Shown: positions 12,901-30,958 of the stretch, piece by piece
Numbering within the stretch: the stretch's first letter is position 1
How the letters are laid out: the number at the start of each line of letters is the position of its first letter
Source of the DNA: Dipetalonema caudispina
Taxonomy: Eukaryota > Nematoda > Chromadorea > Rhabditida > Onchocercidae
Reading direction: 5' to 3'
DNA length: 40,000 nucleotides
Assembly (NCBI GenBank): GCA_013365325.1
Contig: JABVXV010000444.1
Coordinates: 1-40,000, forward strand
Made by a program: the position numbers and the translations under genes
The notes under the pieces: model-generated
What the model saw: the letters and a program-made list of their open reading frames with translations, nothing else
What the model was told of the DNA's origin: nothing
Databases searched by the model: none

Positions 12901-13879
12901 TACTACAAAAATTGATTCATTATCCCCTCGAATTAGATTCTTGATCATATAAATACGGTAATTTTATGCAAATAAAGATAATGTAATTAATAATGTATAC
13001 CTGAGATGCTATACAACGGTCACGAAGATTGAAAGACTCAAAAATGCATTGCATTACTAAATCCGGCATATTACCCAATGTAACTTCATCAGTACACTCC
13101 GGTTCATCGTATTCCAAATACGGAAGCTCACTGAGATGCAATGAATTCCATTTTAGTTGACAACATATATCCTGTAGAAATGAAAACATATTTTGTAGCT
13201 TTTGATGCAAAATTTCTCCATCATTCTACATCACTTACTTAAATTTGTAATTTAAAAGAAAATTTTTCTAAACATTAATTTATTAACCGTTGTAAATTCG
13301 CCATTATATAATATAATATTAGTGCTTCTATGGTTTTGTGCAAGCATACAAATAATGTTTACATTGCAAAGTATATAAAATTAATTATTCCTTTTCCTAC
13401 ATAATTTCTTAATTTCTTTACACCTTTGTTATAATCATCTTGAAAGAAGCAATGATCGCTGGCTAATGATATGATTGCATCAATGGATTTCGCATACGGA
13501 ATAAAGAATTGATATCAATCATATCACTCAGGAAATTTCATGCAAAATAATATCCAATGTAAATATTATCATTTGAATAAAACAATATTATTACTCGAAA
13601 ATATCGCATCATTCAAGTATATGATGAGATAATTTTGACAATTGAAAAGAAAAATACAATACTTTTAGCATTATGCATAGGTAAGTATGAATTTTAAGTA
13701 AGTTTCAGTAATATTAACAAATAATTCATTCCTGAAATGAAAAGAATAATAATGCATACCTTATCAATCGAATCATTCTTTGGTGAGTTATCACTTGTTG
13801 TTAACAACGATGATGAGCACATTGAAATAGATTCACCCCTTAAAGTACCATCATCTATCAAATCCATTTCATTAGACAT
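3983..13879 (-). CDS. F-box protein with LRR-like C-terminal region
   Basis: Probable substrate-recognition subunit of an SCF (Skp1-cullin-F-box) ubiquitin ligase; the substrate is unknown. Exons in gene order: 13879-13760, 13171-13001, 12651-12533, 12007-11889, 11209-11151, 10942-10786, 10451-10246, 7702-7494, 7127-6990, 5991-5790, 4997-4884, 4786-4607, 4105-3983 (TAA). They join in phase to 1917 nt, 638 residues. The F-box lies at about residues 72-112: MPDLVMQCIFESF in exon 2 continues across the splice into VCKRWHYLL, the classic C-x-RW end. Residues from about 220 on carry Leu/Ile-rich segments such as LPKLQYLIFRYCKID and LVNLEYLML, which resemble degenerate leucine-rich repeats. A run of five Asp sits at 337-341. 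The start is the first ATG after an acceptor-like AG 25 nt upstream. The largest intron (7703-10245) holds a minisatellite. The exon 8 donor (GTTATC) is weak and was chosen because it keeps phase with exon 9. No C. elegans orthologue is assigned. Confidence 0.85.
6138..6207. repeat. Symmetric palindrome in F-box gene intron 9
   Basis: A perfect 10-bp inverted repeat (CAAAAGTGCT at 6162-6171, AGCACTTTTG at 6175-6184) closes on a 3-nt loop. On each side 12 unpaired bases separate it from an outer inverted repeat, GAAATTGATAAT at 6138-6149 and ATTATCATTTC at 6197-6207. The equal spacing suggests one structured element rather than chance. Confidence 0.6.
6718..6740. repeat. 9-bp hairpin in F-box gene intron 9
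   Basis: TTTGGCTAT at 6718-6726 and its exact complement ATAGCCAAA at 6732-6740 flank a 5-nt loop. It lies in the same intron as the palindrome at 6138-6207 but shares no sequence with it. Confidence 0.5.
9474..9715. repeat. Degenerate minisatellite in F-box gene intron 7
   Basis: About seven diverged copies of a 25-35 bp unit resembling TTGATATAAATTACAATAAT follow one another. The clearest adjacent copies are near 9562-9620. Copies differ by substitutions and small indels, so this is an old array. It sits in the gene's largest intron (7703-10245), which otherwise holds only AT-rich sequence and A/T homopolymers. Confidence 0.6.
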
Positions 13880-13904
13880 ATAAGTAATCCTTCGAATACC
13901 AAAC

Positions 13905-13914
13905 CTGAATTACT
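13905..13914 (-). promoter_or_regulatory. Candidate trans-splice acceptor of the F-box gene
   Basis: On the minus strand, GTAATTCAG ends 25 nt before the ATG at 13879. A 3' splice site this close to the start, with no upstream coding exon visible, fits addition of a spliced leader. A cis intron in the 5' untranslated region would look the same. Confidence 0.35.
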
Positions 13915-14319
13915 ATTCTCAAATCATTTCTTCTCCCTACCATTTCAAAATTCTAAATAAACTATTATCATTCAATGTAACAATTCGGTTATCAATATTT
14001 TATTATAAATATTAAGTCTATTTATAACGAATTAACAAATTTGTTTTATAATGAATTAAGGAAAATAAAATATTCTGCAATCATTATGTCTACTACTTCT
14101 ATTTTTTTGCATTCAGCGAAGCATATTAATGATATATGTTTGTAAAATGAAAAAATTACATAAAACTCAAAATATGATGTAGCAATCCATCCCATTTTAA
14201 ATATAACCATTTAAAAATTTCATTTCCGAATTTACTGAAATTTTAACAGTATAATGGTTAATTGTATTGTATATAATTTTTAAATCGAATGCATAATTTT
14301 TTTGGCTTCATTCATTCAC

Positions 14320-14339
14320 TTTTTTTTTTTTTTTTTTTT
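14320..14339. repeat. Poly(T) run, 20 nt
   Basis: Uninterrupted homopolymer of 20 T in the intergenic interval upstream of the F-box gene. Confidence 0.9.
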
Positions 14340-16601
14340 AAGATAATAAGATGCATGTTTGCTTGAAAATACAGTAATTGAACTGATAAAGAATTGATAT
14401 CCATATAAAATTAGCTTATAGAAAAAAATCAAATTATTGGAAACATAAATAATGAATGATTAAGGCTAATGGTGATTAAATAAGTAAAAAGTAAAAAAAA
14501 TTAAAAAGTATGCCACGAAGAAGAAAATAAATTAACAGTCCAATAAGTGGATTTTGTAAATATACAATAAAAAATTAAAACAATTAATTCAACAAATAAA
14601 TTACAAGATAATAAAATTAAACAAAATGCATTAATCACATACTGTTTGCATAGAAAGGATGAAATGGTTAACAAAAATTTTTTTTAAATTGCATAAAAAT
14701 TAATAACAGTTCTCAAAAATTTTACACTTAATTTTTTCTTTTTCATTTTTTAAATAAATAACCAAAAAAATCAATTTATTATTACTTTATGTATTAAGCT
14801 TTTCAAAACATCAAGAAAGAACGAAAGTGAAAAACAAAAAACAAAAAAGAAAAAAGAAAAAGAAAAACCTAAATTTAAACTTTTTATCAAATTAATACTG
14901 ATAACGAACATATATGCAAAATTGATAAACAGCATTAGCTCCATCAACAAATCTGTTTATTGCATTTTAAAATGGTATCATATCCATTTAACAAATAAAA
15001 CAACAATAACAATAACGAAATCTCAACATCCTAAAAAAAAAAATGATATAAAAAGTTTCGATACATTAAAATTTGAAACATTTTATGATGATGGATGAAA
15101 TTTAAAAAATATTACAATAATCTTTTTAAATCAATTTCAAAACAAATCATATTTGATTTTATTTTTCTTTATTATAATAAATTTGCATTAAAAAAAAAAG
15201 ATATATGTTTTTTCGTACATTTCTCAGCTCAATTTTCATGGGAAAGTTAATAGAACTTTTTTAATTTATCAAAATTTTTTCAATTTATGATTTCTCAAGG
15301 ATTTTCCATATATCTTTTTTCTTCCTCTCTTTTTTTTTCACTGATAAAAAAATGTCCAATCGATGATTCCTTAGGGAATCAGTGAGAAGTTAAGGGAGGA
15401 ACAAAACTTTTACAACACTTAAAATTTTAATGCCAGAATTTAGCACACATAACAGTCGATATGTTCGATAATAGAATGAGATGTGCCAATCGAAACTTAA
15501 CAAAATTTAAAACGATTTAAATCATAACAAAATTTCAGAGAATTAGCTAAATAAATATCAATTATTATTAAATTATCTAATCTTCCCATAACTTTTACAA
15601 TCAGAAAATGATAGTGCAAATGATGTTCTTATAAAACAAACGAAAGAAAAAGTTGTGCACACTTTCATTTGTTAGATTTTTGCTTTTTTTTTTTTTTTCA
15701 GTAAAAATCATACATATTTTATCAAAATTATTATTCTCCAGAAAATGAAAAAGGAATAAATTTGTTATCAATCATTATATCATCAATAAATTTCTCATAT
15801 ATAATTCTTTCCCTCTTCCACGTCATTAAATTTTTCATTTTTTTTTTTCCTTTCGCTCTAATCGATTTTGTTTTCCAATTTTTTTTTCGTCTTCTTCTAA
15901 AAGACTTGAAAAATGACAACCAATTGTTTGTTAAAGGTTTGGATAGTTATCCAATATAATTTAATTATTTGCATAATTATATTACTATTATTGGAAATTA
16001 GGATAAATCTTACTTAAAATCCGAAAATTAGAATTATCAGGTCGATTATTGAAGCAAGAATGAAGCTAAGGTCAGAAATTGATTTTAAGTTATTTTGAAA
16101 ACAAAAATTAAATGTTGTACAGAAATTGGAGTAAGTTAAGAAACGATTGATAATCACCGCATATCATAAAATACATTGACATTTGATAACCTTCACTAGA
16201 TACTCTGATGATATTTTTTAATTTGTATGACGAAGAAACTGATGCAGAAACTAAATTTGCATAATTGAATACTGATAAGAAAATGGTAACTAATTAAACT
16301 GGTAACTAATTAATCAGAACTAAGTTTACAAAATAAATTTCGGATGAAAATGTAAAACAAACTCTCTGAAAATGCATTAAATTCACTACTGATAGTAATA
16401 ATGAAAGTGATATATTTCATACTACTAATAATTAATAAAAATAAGAGATAGTTTTAATCAATAAATTTAGATTCACTGTAAACCAACTAAAAGGAAAATT
16501 AAAAATCCAACTTTTCTTACTTATATCATAAATTTTTTGATCGAATATATATTACTTCATCTCATTACAATCCACTGTTAAATATTAAAAAACAAAAAAA
16601 C

Positions 16602-16603
16602 AA

Positions 16604-16626
<23 letters not shown>
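16602..16626. repeat. Poly(A) run, 25 nt
   Basis: Uninterrupted homopolymer of 25 A, preceded by shorter A runs broken by single C residues. No coding sequence lies next to it, so there is no sign of a retrocopy tail. Confidence 0.9.
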
Positions 16627-16635
<9 letters not shown>

Positions 16636-16960
16636 ATATATTGAAATTGCTCTTTTCATAACAATTACTATTTAATTTGAAAAAAAAAAAAAAAATTGAA
16701 AATATAATTCCTGTTAAAGAAAGTAATCATAACAAAATTTTATTTTCAACATTATTCTCATCCTTTTCATAATCCTTTCAAGAAATTTCCATAATTACAC
16801 GAGGAAATTTCCTCCCACAACAATATCTCCTATATCTATATAATGTTTAGACATTTATGCATATAAATATTATTAATAAATAAAATAAAAAATAAAAAAC
16901 ATAAAGGAAGACAGCTGAGAAATAGCTGCTAAAATTTTAAAAACCACCATATCTAATTCC

Positions 16961-16993
16961 TTCTTTCTCTCTCTCTCTCTTTCTCTCTCTCTT
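16961..16993. repeat. (CT)n microsatellite
   Basis: CT dinucleotides run almost without break from 16965 to 16993, interrupted once by TT at 16980-16982. Frames crossing it encode meaningless Arg/Glu or Ser/Leu alternations. Confidence 0.9.
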
Positions 16994-17201
16994 CCACTCT
17001 ATTGTCAAATCTAACTATTTGTTCGAGAAAAAAAAAAAGTGAAGAAATAAAGAAATGGAAAGACGAAGTACTACTGTTACTAGAAGAGAGAAAAGGGAGA
17101 GTTATTTCTTTTTCAACTTCATTCAATTTTATCAACATGATCAAAGGAGAGAAAGGAAGAGAAAAAAAGAAAGGGAAAGTATCTCTATCGATTAATGTTA
17201 C

Positions 17202-17387
17202 TATCGCTATTGTTATTGTTGTTGTTGTTGTCGTTCTTGTCGTTGTTGTCGTTATCATTTATCGTTTATTGCGATTATTGTTTCAACTATTTGTCATCAG
17301 TGACACATCATTATTGTCATATTGTTATTGTTGTCAATTTGGATGACAATAACAACAACAACAACAATAATAATAACAATAACGATA
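17202..17387. repeat. Inverted pair of (GTT)n and (AAC)n tracts
   Basis: The left arm, 17202-17238, begins TATCGCTATTGTTATTG and runs into GTT triplets. The right arm, 17351-17387, is AAC/AAT triplets ending CGATA. The reverse complement of the right arm matches the left over about 37 positions, with most mismatches being C/T or A/G changes that leave G-T wobble pairs possible. About 112 bases separate the arms. A transcript could fold into a long stem. Confidence 0.7.
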
Positions 17388-18388
17388 AAAGGTAATAACA
17401 GTAGTGATAACAATAATTGCACTTCACCTCTACACATATCAGTCATATCAATTTGTGAAGATAATTAATCACCAAGCTATTTTCAATTTCCATAATCACT
17501 GTTCTCCTACGATATTTCGATTTATTGATCCGTAAGATAAATGAATAAATGTTAAATGAAATTTAGAACATAATTATCCATCATTTCCTAATTACTTCCC
17601 ATCAGCTATACGCAGGAAAACGATTATTAACGGTTAAAATACGAATAATTTAGAAAGTCCACGAAATTTAAGTATAACACACAAATGCTGTGATCCAAAA
17701 TTACTTACGACATTCCGGAAGTTTATTCTATTCATTTTAAATGTTATCAAACTATATTACTCGTTATTCCCGCATTATTGTAAAATGTTAGATAATTATG
17801 GAAAAAATAATTCATAGCGAATGTATAGTCGAACCCCGAAATTTCTTGAGTAGTTTTATAATTCTAATTATTTGCTATCAAATAGGAAAAAAAGTATCCC
17901 TGTCCTCTCCTTTTCTCACTTTTTTTTCTTCCTCGGACAATTATTTAAATACTCTCTTATGGGACTAATAAGAACAACCAACGCTTCAGATTTTATTCGT
18001 AAAAGTAAAAATAAATAATATTGGATATAAAACCCACTATAGTGCTGCATCTTCTTGATGGATACAAGTCACGATTTAATTCCGCCAAAACTTCCAATTT
18101 TAATAATGAGGAAACATAAAGTGCTTAGAGATCAAGCCTTCCTTAGAAGAATGTAGGATTAATCAATTTACATTATACGAAGGCTAAATTAATCCCAATT
18201 TTCTCATCAAAATTTTCAGTGAATTAGAATTTTCAAAAAAGAAAAAAGAATACAGCTAATTCTAATTGTGAAGTAGCACGAAGCCCATGAAGCAATTTAA
18301 TTCCATCAAATATGTTCATCATTCTAAAGAATTTAAAAAAAGACAGTGTAATATTTTCAGTAATTCTTGCAAACAAAATATATGCAAT

Positions 18389-25775
<7,387 letters not shown>

Positions 25776-25806
25776 GTTGTGCTGATATCCGTGGAATATA
25801 TCTATC

Positions 25807-25818
25807 CTGGAAAAATTT
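25807..25818 (-). promoter_or_regulatory. Candidate trans-splice acceptor of mcm-3
   Basis: The minus strand reads AAATTTTTCCAG, a strong pyrimidine-rich acceptor, leaving a 31-nt leader before the ATG at 25775. No upstream coding exon is needed, because the N-terminal sequence already aligns with the family start (ITLEYLNFLDD). Spliced-leader addition is the simplest reading. Confidence 0.5.
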
Positions 25819-27260
25819 CTTTTCCAAATTTAAGTACTCGGAAATTTCCATTTACATTGTCACTTTCATTAGTATTATTCAAAGAAAGCCTTCTTTACTT
25901 CCCAATTGATTCCTTTCATTAAACCACGTGAAGAAACAGGCAGCTCAGAGAATATATTCTGTCCAAAGATTTTATCAATTTTTTAATCTAAAATTCGAAA
26001 TCCGTTCCAGAATTTCAAGGATTTCAAAACTACTTTATCTGATAACATACTCAAATACTCTGAATTTTAAAACTTAAGCAATTGATAAGTAACTATTATC
26101 GATAAGCGTCGAACATTACAATATTTAAGTATAAACGAGTGTTGCCGCGTAACAAATCACGCAGTATTTGAATGTTTAACGCATACTGAACTTCCATAAT
26201 TGATAGTACTTAAATACTAATTATGAGCAAAATGTTAGTATATGAATATTTAATGTAAGTTAGCCAAACATTTCTATAACATCGAATTTTATTAATTAGT
26301 TTTGTTATAAACCATCGTAATTTAATAATTTTGAACGACTCCAATTTTCGACAATTTTTGTTTAGCGCGCCGAAAATTCAAATTTAAACACCATTATGAA
26401 ATAATTGCAGCTCGACAAATCAAGATTGATAGGTACTATAGAATGTGTATCAATAGGTTTGAGTATAATTATAGCACTGGCTTTTGAGTAGAAACATTAT
26501 TCGACCTTTGACCTATATAGGTTTTATCCAAGAGTTAACTTACTCCCGATTCACTACTCCTTGCAATCGATTTGCCTAGGAAAAGATAACCTAGAATGGT
26601 GCATACCAGGAAAGCCAAATGAAAACGCTGCAGTCAGGTTACAGGAAGAAATTAAGTATTTTGGGATATATATACTTATTTAAAGTAATTAATAATGGCT
26701 ATAAATTCACATTACTTCTCAAAGTACTGCTTATGCTTCTTTTATCGTTTAGAAATTCTTTTTAAAAAATTTTACAATATTCTTTTTTACAAAATTACTT
26801 ATTCGACATTTCTATATTTTTAAAAAATTTAAGAGGGAAAAAATAAGACTTTAACAATTAAACATGCGCGTTATTTATTATTTAAAAATATATTGAAAAT
26901 TTTTTCAGAATAAAATGAATAAAGATGTTTCCATTCGTCAACTACTTGCTTTCTAATTTTCCACATCATCGAAGACAATAACTGATTCTAAATCAATTAG
27001 AAGAAATAAATTAAATCAAAAGAAAAAAGGAGCTAATGTACAAAAATAATTCCATTGATAAAATTCTTTCATTTATAACTGTTTAATTAATTCACGAATT
27101 CTCACACTTTTTCATATCTTTCAATTTTGAACAAAGAATTCGTAGTGCATTTAATTGGATTTAAACTTTATTGGAGAAAAAATTATTTCAAAAAATAAGA
27201 AAATTGTCCACAAAATAACAATCATTTCAAAACTTAAAATAATAAATCAGCTGCAGGACA

Positions 27261-27676
27261 ATGTATTGCACAATGCTCTCAAAAGACGGGCATCGGCCGC
27301 ATCATCCTTGCAGCCTATCAAGATTAGATGAAAAGATGTGGGGTGAAGTGATGGTACTCATTATGGAATGTTGGTTGGTTCTGGGGATAACTTATTGATG
27401 AATATTGTAAGGCTTGTAAAAGAGGAAGCCAAGTTAGCTACAGATTATGTGACCTCTTTGCAAGGCTTGATATTTCAGGGAATAGTTTGGATATAGTAGA
27501 AAATGATTTGGAAGTTGAGAAAATGCTGTTAGATTTCATTTTTTTCTGAAATTAATAAATTTTTGAGGAAGAAATTCATTCGTGAAATTGATGTGTATGT
27601 TAAAGTGATAAGTTATTTTCGTAATTTGGAATTATCTGTTTGCAATTTCATTGATGAGTTCACTAGGTATTACTAG
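27261..27676 (+). pseudogene. Frame-shifted coding-like tract upstream of rps-8
   Basis: Four plus-strand open tracts follow one another in different frames: 27261-27398 (ATG, 45 codons), 27347-27496 (includes MLVGSGDNLLMNIVRLVKEE), 27481-27549 (SLDIVENDLEVEKMLLDF) and 27545-27676 (SEINKFLRKKFIREIDVYVK, 43 codons, TAG). The change from tract 3 to tract 4 falls in a 7-T run at 27539-27545, where a 6-T run would keep one frame. The acidic, amphipathic translation is unlike random AT-rich DNA. The last stop lies 42 nt before the rps-8 acceptor AG. It could be a pseudogene, or a real gene broken by sequencing errors. I did not identify a family. Confidence 0.35.
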
Positions 27677-27710
27677 ATTGGCAAAAGAAAACGCGACATA
27701 ATATGTTTAG

Positions 27711-27728
27711 TATTTTTAGGATCCTCAG
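27711..27728 (+). promoter_or_regulatory. Candidate trans-splice acceptors of rps-8
   Basis: TATTTTTAG (AG at 27718-27719) and CCTCAG (AG at 27727-27728) lie 20 and 11 nt before the ATG at 27740. Either would give the very short leader typical of spliced-leader mRNAs. Which one is used cannot be told from sequence. Confidence 0.45.
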
Positions 27729-27739
27729 ATTGATTGGTG

Positions 27740-29577
27740 ATGGGTATATCACGTGATAATTGGCATAAGCGACGTGCTACTGGCGGAAAGAGATGCCCGC
27801 CACACAAGAAGAGGAAGTTCGAGCTCGGGCGTCCAGCATCTAATACAAAAGTGATCAATTGATATTATGTCTTTTTTTCCCGTAGAAGTTGGTGAACGTG
27901 CCTGATAGTTACTGATATATTAGCATAGAAGGGATAGGCATTAATATCTTCTGTTCGGATTTTGAGTATTTTCGTGGTTATTTTGCTTGCAAATATTTTG
28001 AATTTTAAAAGTGTTGCGAAATTCATAGAAGGAGTTCTAAGAAAGTTGGGGAAACATTAATGTGAGTGGTGCTAAAGGGAGACTATATCATGCTTACCAT
28101 TAAACATTACGTCCTGAGGATTGCTTCTTTATAATTAAAAGGTAAAATTGAACTTGAAACAACTACACTGTGGAGAGATCAACAGGGAGCTAATAAGAGC
28201 CGATTGATGAGAACTTAACAATATAGCAATTTCATATGAACTCTTTTATGCAGATTGGTCCAAAAAGAATCCATCTTGTTCGTTGCCGTGGTGGAAATAT
28301 CAAACACCGTGCCCTGAGACTAGATGTCGGCACATTTTCATGGGGATCAGAAGGTTTTTCATTGTTACTTTATATGATTTTCATTTTTGTCTGTGTTGGT
28401 AAGAAGTTGTTGAAGGCGTATCATGAGTGAGATGTATGCTCATGCCGAAAAGTGAGATGGTTTTTTGACCAAACCAATTCAGCAGTCGGTAAATCATGTG
28501 CATGAAATATGTTTTGATAAGATGTTTAACATTTACTTCGTAATAATTACTCTGGTTACAGGTTGCACACGTAAAACACGTATTGTGGACACCGTATATA
28601 ACGCATCCAATAATGAATTAGTACGTACTAAGACATTAGTGAAAAACTCGATAATTACTGTTGATGCCGTTCCATTTCGTCAGTGGTATGAGGCACACTA
28701 TGCCACTCCGTTGGCACGTAAAAAAGGTGCAAAGTTGACGGATGAGGAAGAAGCACGGATCAATAAGAAGCGTTCAAAGAAGGTACAGGCCAAATATACA
28801 GAACGACAAAAGCTTGCTGAGGTTGAGCCACATCTTATTGAACAGTTCCAAAGTGGTCGTCTGCTAGGTTCGTCTTTTTCTTCCTTCGTTTTTGAACTAA
28901 AATTTGGGTAATGATGAAAAGTGAACGATGCAATGAAGAGGGGAAGAAGTTAATTATTGATGAAACGTATCGATTAATGAGGTTTATAATTCGAATCGTA
29001 TGATCTTGGATGGGAACAACATACAGTATAACCTGTTCTTGGTTGTTTCTTATAAGTCTCAAAGAATGGTTTACAAATAAAAGAAGGTGGATAATTAGGT
29101 ACTTGATGAATTAGAGGTCACATGGTATGCTGATCATTTAATCTGTCTACAAATCAGTTATCAAACTTCGGTTTGACTGTATAATCAACCAGTAGTGAAC
29201 TGCGATAATTGCAATTTACGTGGAACAAGCTTTGCAAGTTCAATTTCTGTCTGATGACCGTCGGATGTTGTCAAGCGAGAACAGAGTCACAGTGTGGACC
29301 AACTGTCTGTCTCTGTGCTAAGTATCTCGAAAATCATATCAGCCTTCAAATGCAGATTGTCCTACTATACTATCGGATGATCTCACCGTAGGCCAGAACA
29401 ATTGTTCATTTTAAGGAAGGGTTAATTTGTTTTCATGGGTCTTTTTTTATAATCAAACTTTTTTCAGCTTGTATCAGCTCTCGTCCGGGTCAGGTTGGCC
29501 GAGCCGATGGCTATATATTGGAGGGTAAAGAATTAGAGTTCTACTTGCGCAAAATCCGAGCTAAGAAAGCAAAGTAA
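27740..29577 (+). CDS. rps-8: 40S ribosomal protein S8 (eS8)
   Basis: Structural protein of the small ribosomal subunit, cytoplasmic after nucleolar assembly. Exons: 27740-27850, 28254-28353, 28562-28867, 29468-29577 (TAA). They join in phase to 627 nt, 208 residues, the same length as the human protein. The N-terminus [12 protein letters not shown] is the family signature and fixes the start. Other family blocks are [67 protein letters not shown] and the C-terminal [13 protein letters not shown] followed by a basic tail. The introns are 403, 208 and 600 nt. Intron 3 holds a structured, less AT-rich stretch. The gene diverges from mcm-3 and converges on the collagen gene. No break or missing block was seen, so it should be functional. 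Confidence 0.98.
29281..29316 (+). other. Hairpin in rps-8 intron 3
   Basis: ACAGAG (29281-29286) pairs with CTCTGT (29311-29316), and ACAGT (29289-29293) pairs with ACTGT (29302-29306) inside it, leaving an internal loop of 2 and 4 bases and an 8-nt terminal loop. An AAATCA (29331-29336), a second weaker hairpin (29370-29391) and an ACA (29398-29400) follow. The order resembles an H/ACA small nucleolar RNA, which often sit in ribosomal protein introns, but the outer stems are poor. This is a candidate only. Confidence 0.15.
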
Positions 29578-29713
29578 AGAACAGTTTGTTCATTCGATAA
29601 ACATTGATAATTGTTTGTTATGTTTTTCTGATTGGGTATAAAAAAGTTCTTCTGTTATTTCCAGATAAATCTATTATATCATTTCTCTTTGTTGGCAATC
29701 ATAAAACTGCATA

Positions 29714-30063
29714 ATGAGAAGTAAGGGAAAGGTCGAGTTTGTGGATATATTGGAAGAAAAAGCAAATTTTCTGATTCGCTGGTGTTGTCAAAAACGATGA
29801 TGATTGCCATCGTGATATTTCTGACATTGTGCCGAGTGGTGCACTATACAAAAAATCATACCACTTTTACTTCCAACTTGCACTGTCCATTGTTCAGGTC
29901 ACTTAAAGAAATCAGTTTGATATTATCAAAATGTTATCCGGTATTTCACATTTTACTCTTTTTTGAGAAATATTTTGGGATAATGTCTGAGAATGCTTCG
30001 AGTAAAAATTTAAATAACTCTCCTGTTATATGGGAATCATTTCTGTTCGAGAATTCCAATTAA
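29714..30063 (+). CDS. Possible small two-exon gene, unknown function
   Basis: An ATG at 29714 opens exon 29714-29781. A donor (GTGTTG) and an acceptor (TTGTTCAG ending at 29897) then lead to exon 29898-30063 (TAA), giving 77 residues in frame. An acceptor-like TTATTTCCAG lies upstream, ending near 29663 and about 50 nt before the ATG. That would fit a downstream gene of an rps-8 operon, because rps-8 stops at 29577. Without the intron, the same DNA holds a different start at 29797 in the exon 2 frame, with a hydrophobic N-terminus (MMIAIVIFLTLC). I recognise neither product. Both readings may be chance open frames in the 3' flank of rps-8. Confidence 0.25.
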
Positions 30064-30408
30064 AATTTGTTAGTAGTTAGTTTATTCTATTTAACAATGT
30101 ATATAAGGTGATAGATGTTCAGATGATATCAACATATTAGGTGATGTGTAACCGGATTATTGTCCAACGACTCATGTTACATTTCATCTTTTCTCAATAC
30201 AATTAGCTGGGGTAACTTCATTTTTATAAATAGAGAAGAAAAACATGAAAAAATTAAACTAATATGAAGGTAACGATAACCCTTTCTTATATCATTTTAA
30301 TATAACTTTCTATTGGATGTATAATTCATAAACATCAAAAGTAACAAAAAAGTAAGAATAGTTGGTTTTCATTTAATAATTTGTTTTAAATAATAAATGA
30401 AATTTCGA

Positions 30409-30428
30409 TTTTTTTTTTTTTTTTTTTT
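30409..30428. repeat. Poly(T) run, 20 nt
   Basis: Uninterrupted T homopolymer downstream of rps-8, at the head of a T-rich stretch extending to about 30700. Confidence 0.9.
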
Positions 30429-30958
30429 GCTAAAAAGCTGTTATAATGATGAGTGATGAATTGTTCCTCCTTTTTTTTTACCTCTACTCTTTCGATTATA
30501 TAAAATTTGCGGAAATTTCAACAGCTTCCTAATCAAGAATTTCCCTATTTCGTTTTATTTTCCTTTTTTTTTTCTTTTTTTTAATTTTCAATCAAATTAA
30601 TCTACGTGTATGCATCAATAGGAAAAGAATTTTAATCTGTCGATTTTTGTTTTTTTTTTTTCCGTATCTTTAAATTTTTTCCTTTTTTTTTTTTTATTTT
30701 TGTCCCTTCTAATCTTCAGCAATTTTTCCTTTTTCCTGATGAAAATTTATTGTTGCTGATATGAATTACACAGAGTATTACTATGAAATACAGAAATGAA
30801 CAGTGAGAACGGAAGGAAGGTGAAAATTTTCATGAACGACACATGATTAATTAATTAATTTTGTTTGATAAAACTGGTTTACTTTGTTAAAGTTGATTTT
30901 ATTCTCTAAACATAAACATCATTTTCTCTTTTATTGATCCCTCTTGCTACACTTATCC

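Larger units (their letters stand above)
13880..18388. other. Gene-free AT-rich interval with simple repeats
   Basis: This 4.5-kb interval separates the 5' end of the F-box gene from the 3' end of mcm-3. It should contain the F-box promoter and the mcm-3 polyadenylation region, but no clear AATAAA was seen shortly after the mcm-3 stop. Open frames near 15731-15959 and 16953-17395 are low-complexity (Phe/Lys-rich or repeat-encoded) and open on both strands, so I treat them as non-coding. A 13-bp direct repeat, GGTAACTAATTAA, occurs at 16285-16297 and 16301-16313. Confidence 0.6.
25776..27739. other. Shared upstream region of mcm-3 and rps-8
   Basis: The two genes diverge from this roughly 1.9-kb interval, which must contain both promoters. 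Bases 25860-27240 are AT-rich with no open frame of note. From about 27250 to 27680 the composition is clearly less AT-rich and holds the broken coding-like tract listed separately. No TATA box or named transcription-factor site was assigned. Confidence 0.5.

Noticed and set aside
16953..17395. Open frames of 66-114 codons on both strands
   Set aside because: They are produced by (CT)n, (GTT)n and (AAC)n simple repeats, with Leu/Val/Thr/Asn runs and no domain.
27258..27335. Minus-strand frame containing CKDDAAD and LCN, similar to the start of a ShK domain
   Set aside because: Only two of the expected cysteine positions are kept, the frame stops within 25 codons, and the plus strand of the same DNA reads at least as well. 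Too short to call.
28957..29133. C/D-box small nucleolar RNA in rps-8 intron 3 (TGATGA and CTGA motifs)
   Set aside because: The boxes present are either too close together (27 nt) or lack a terminal stem, so they do not make a C/D RNA.
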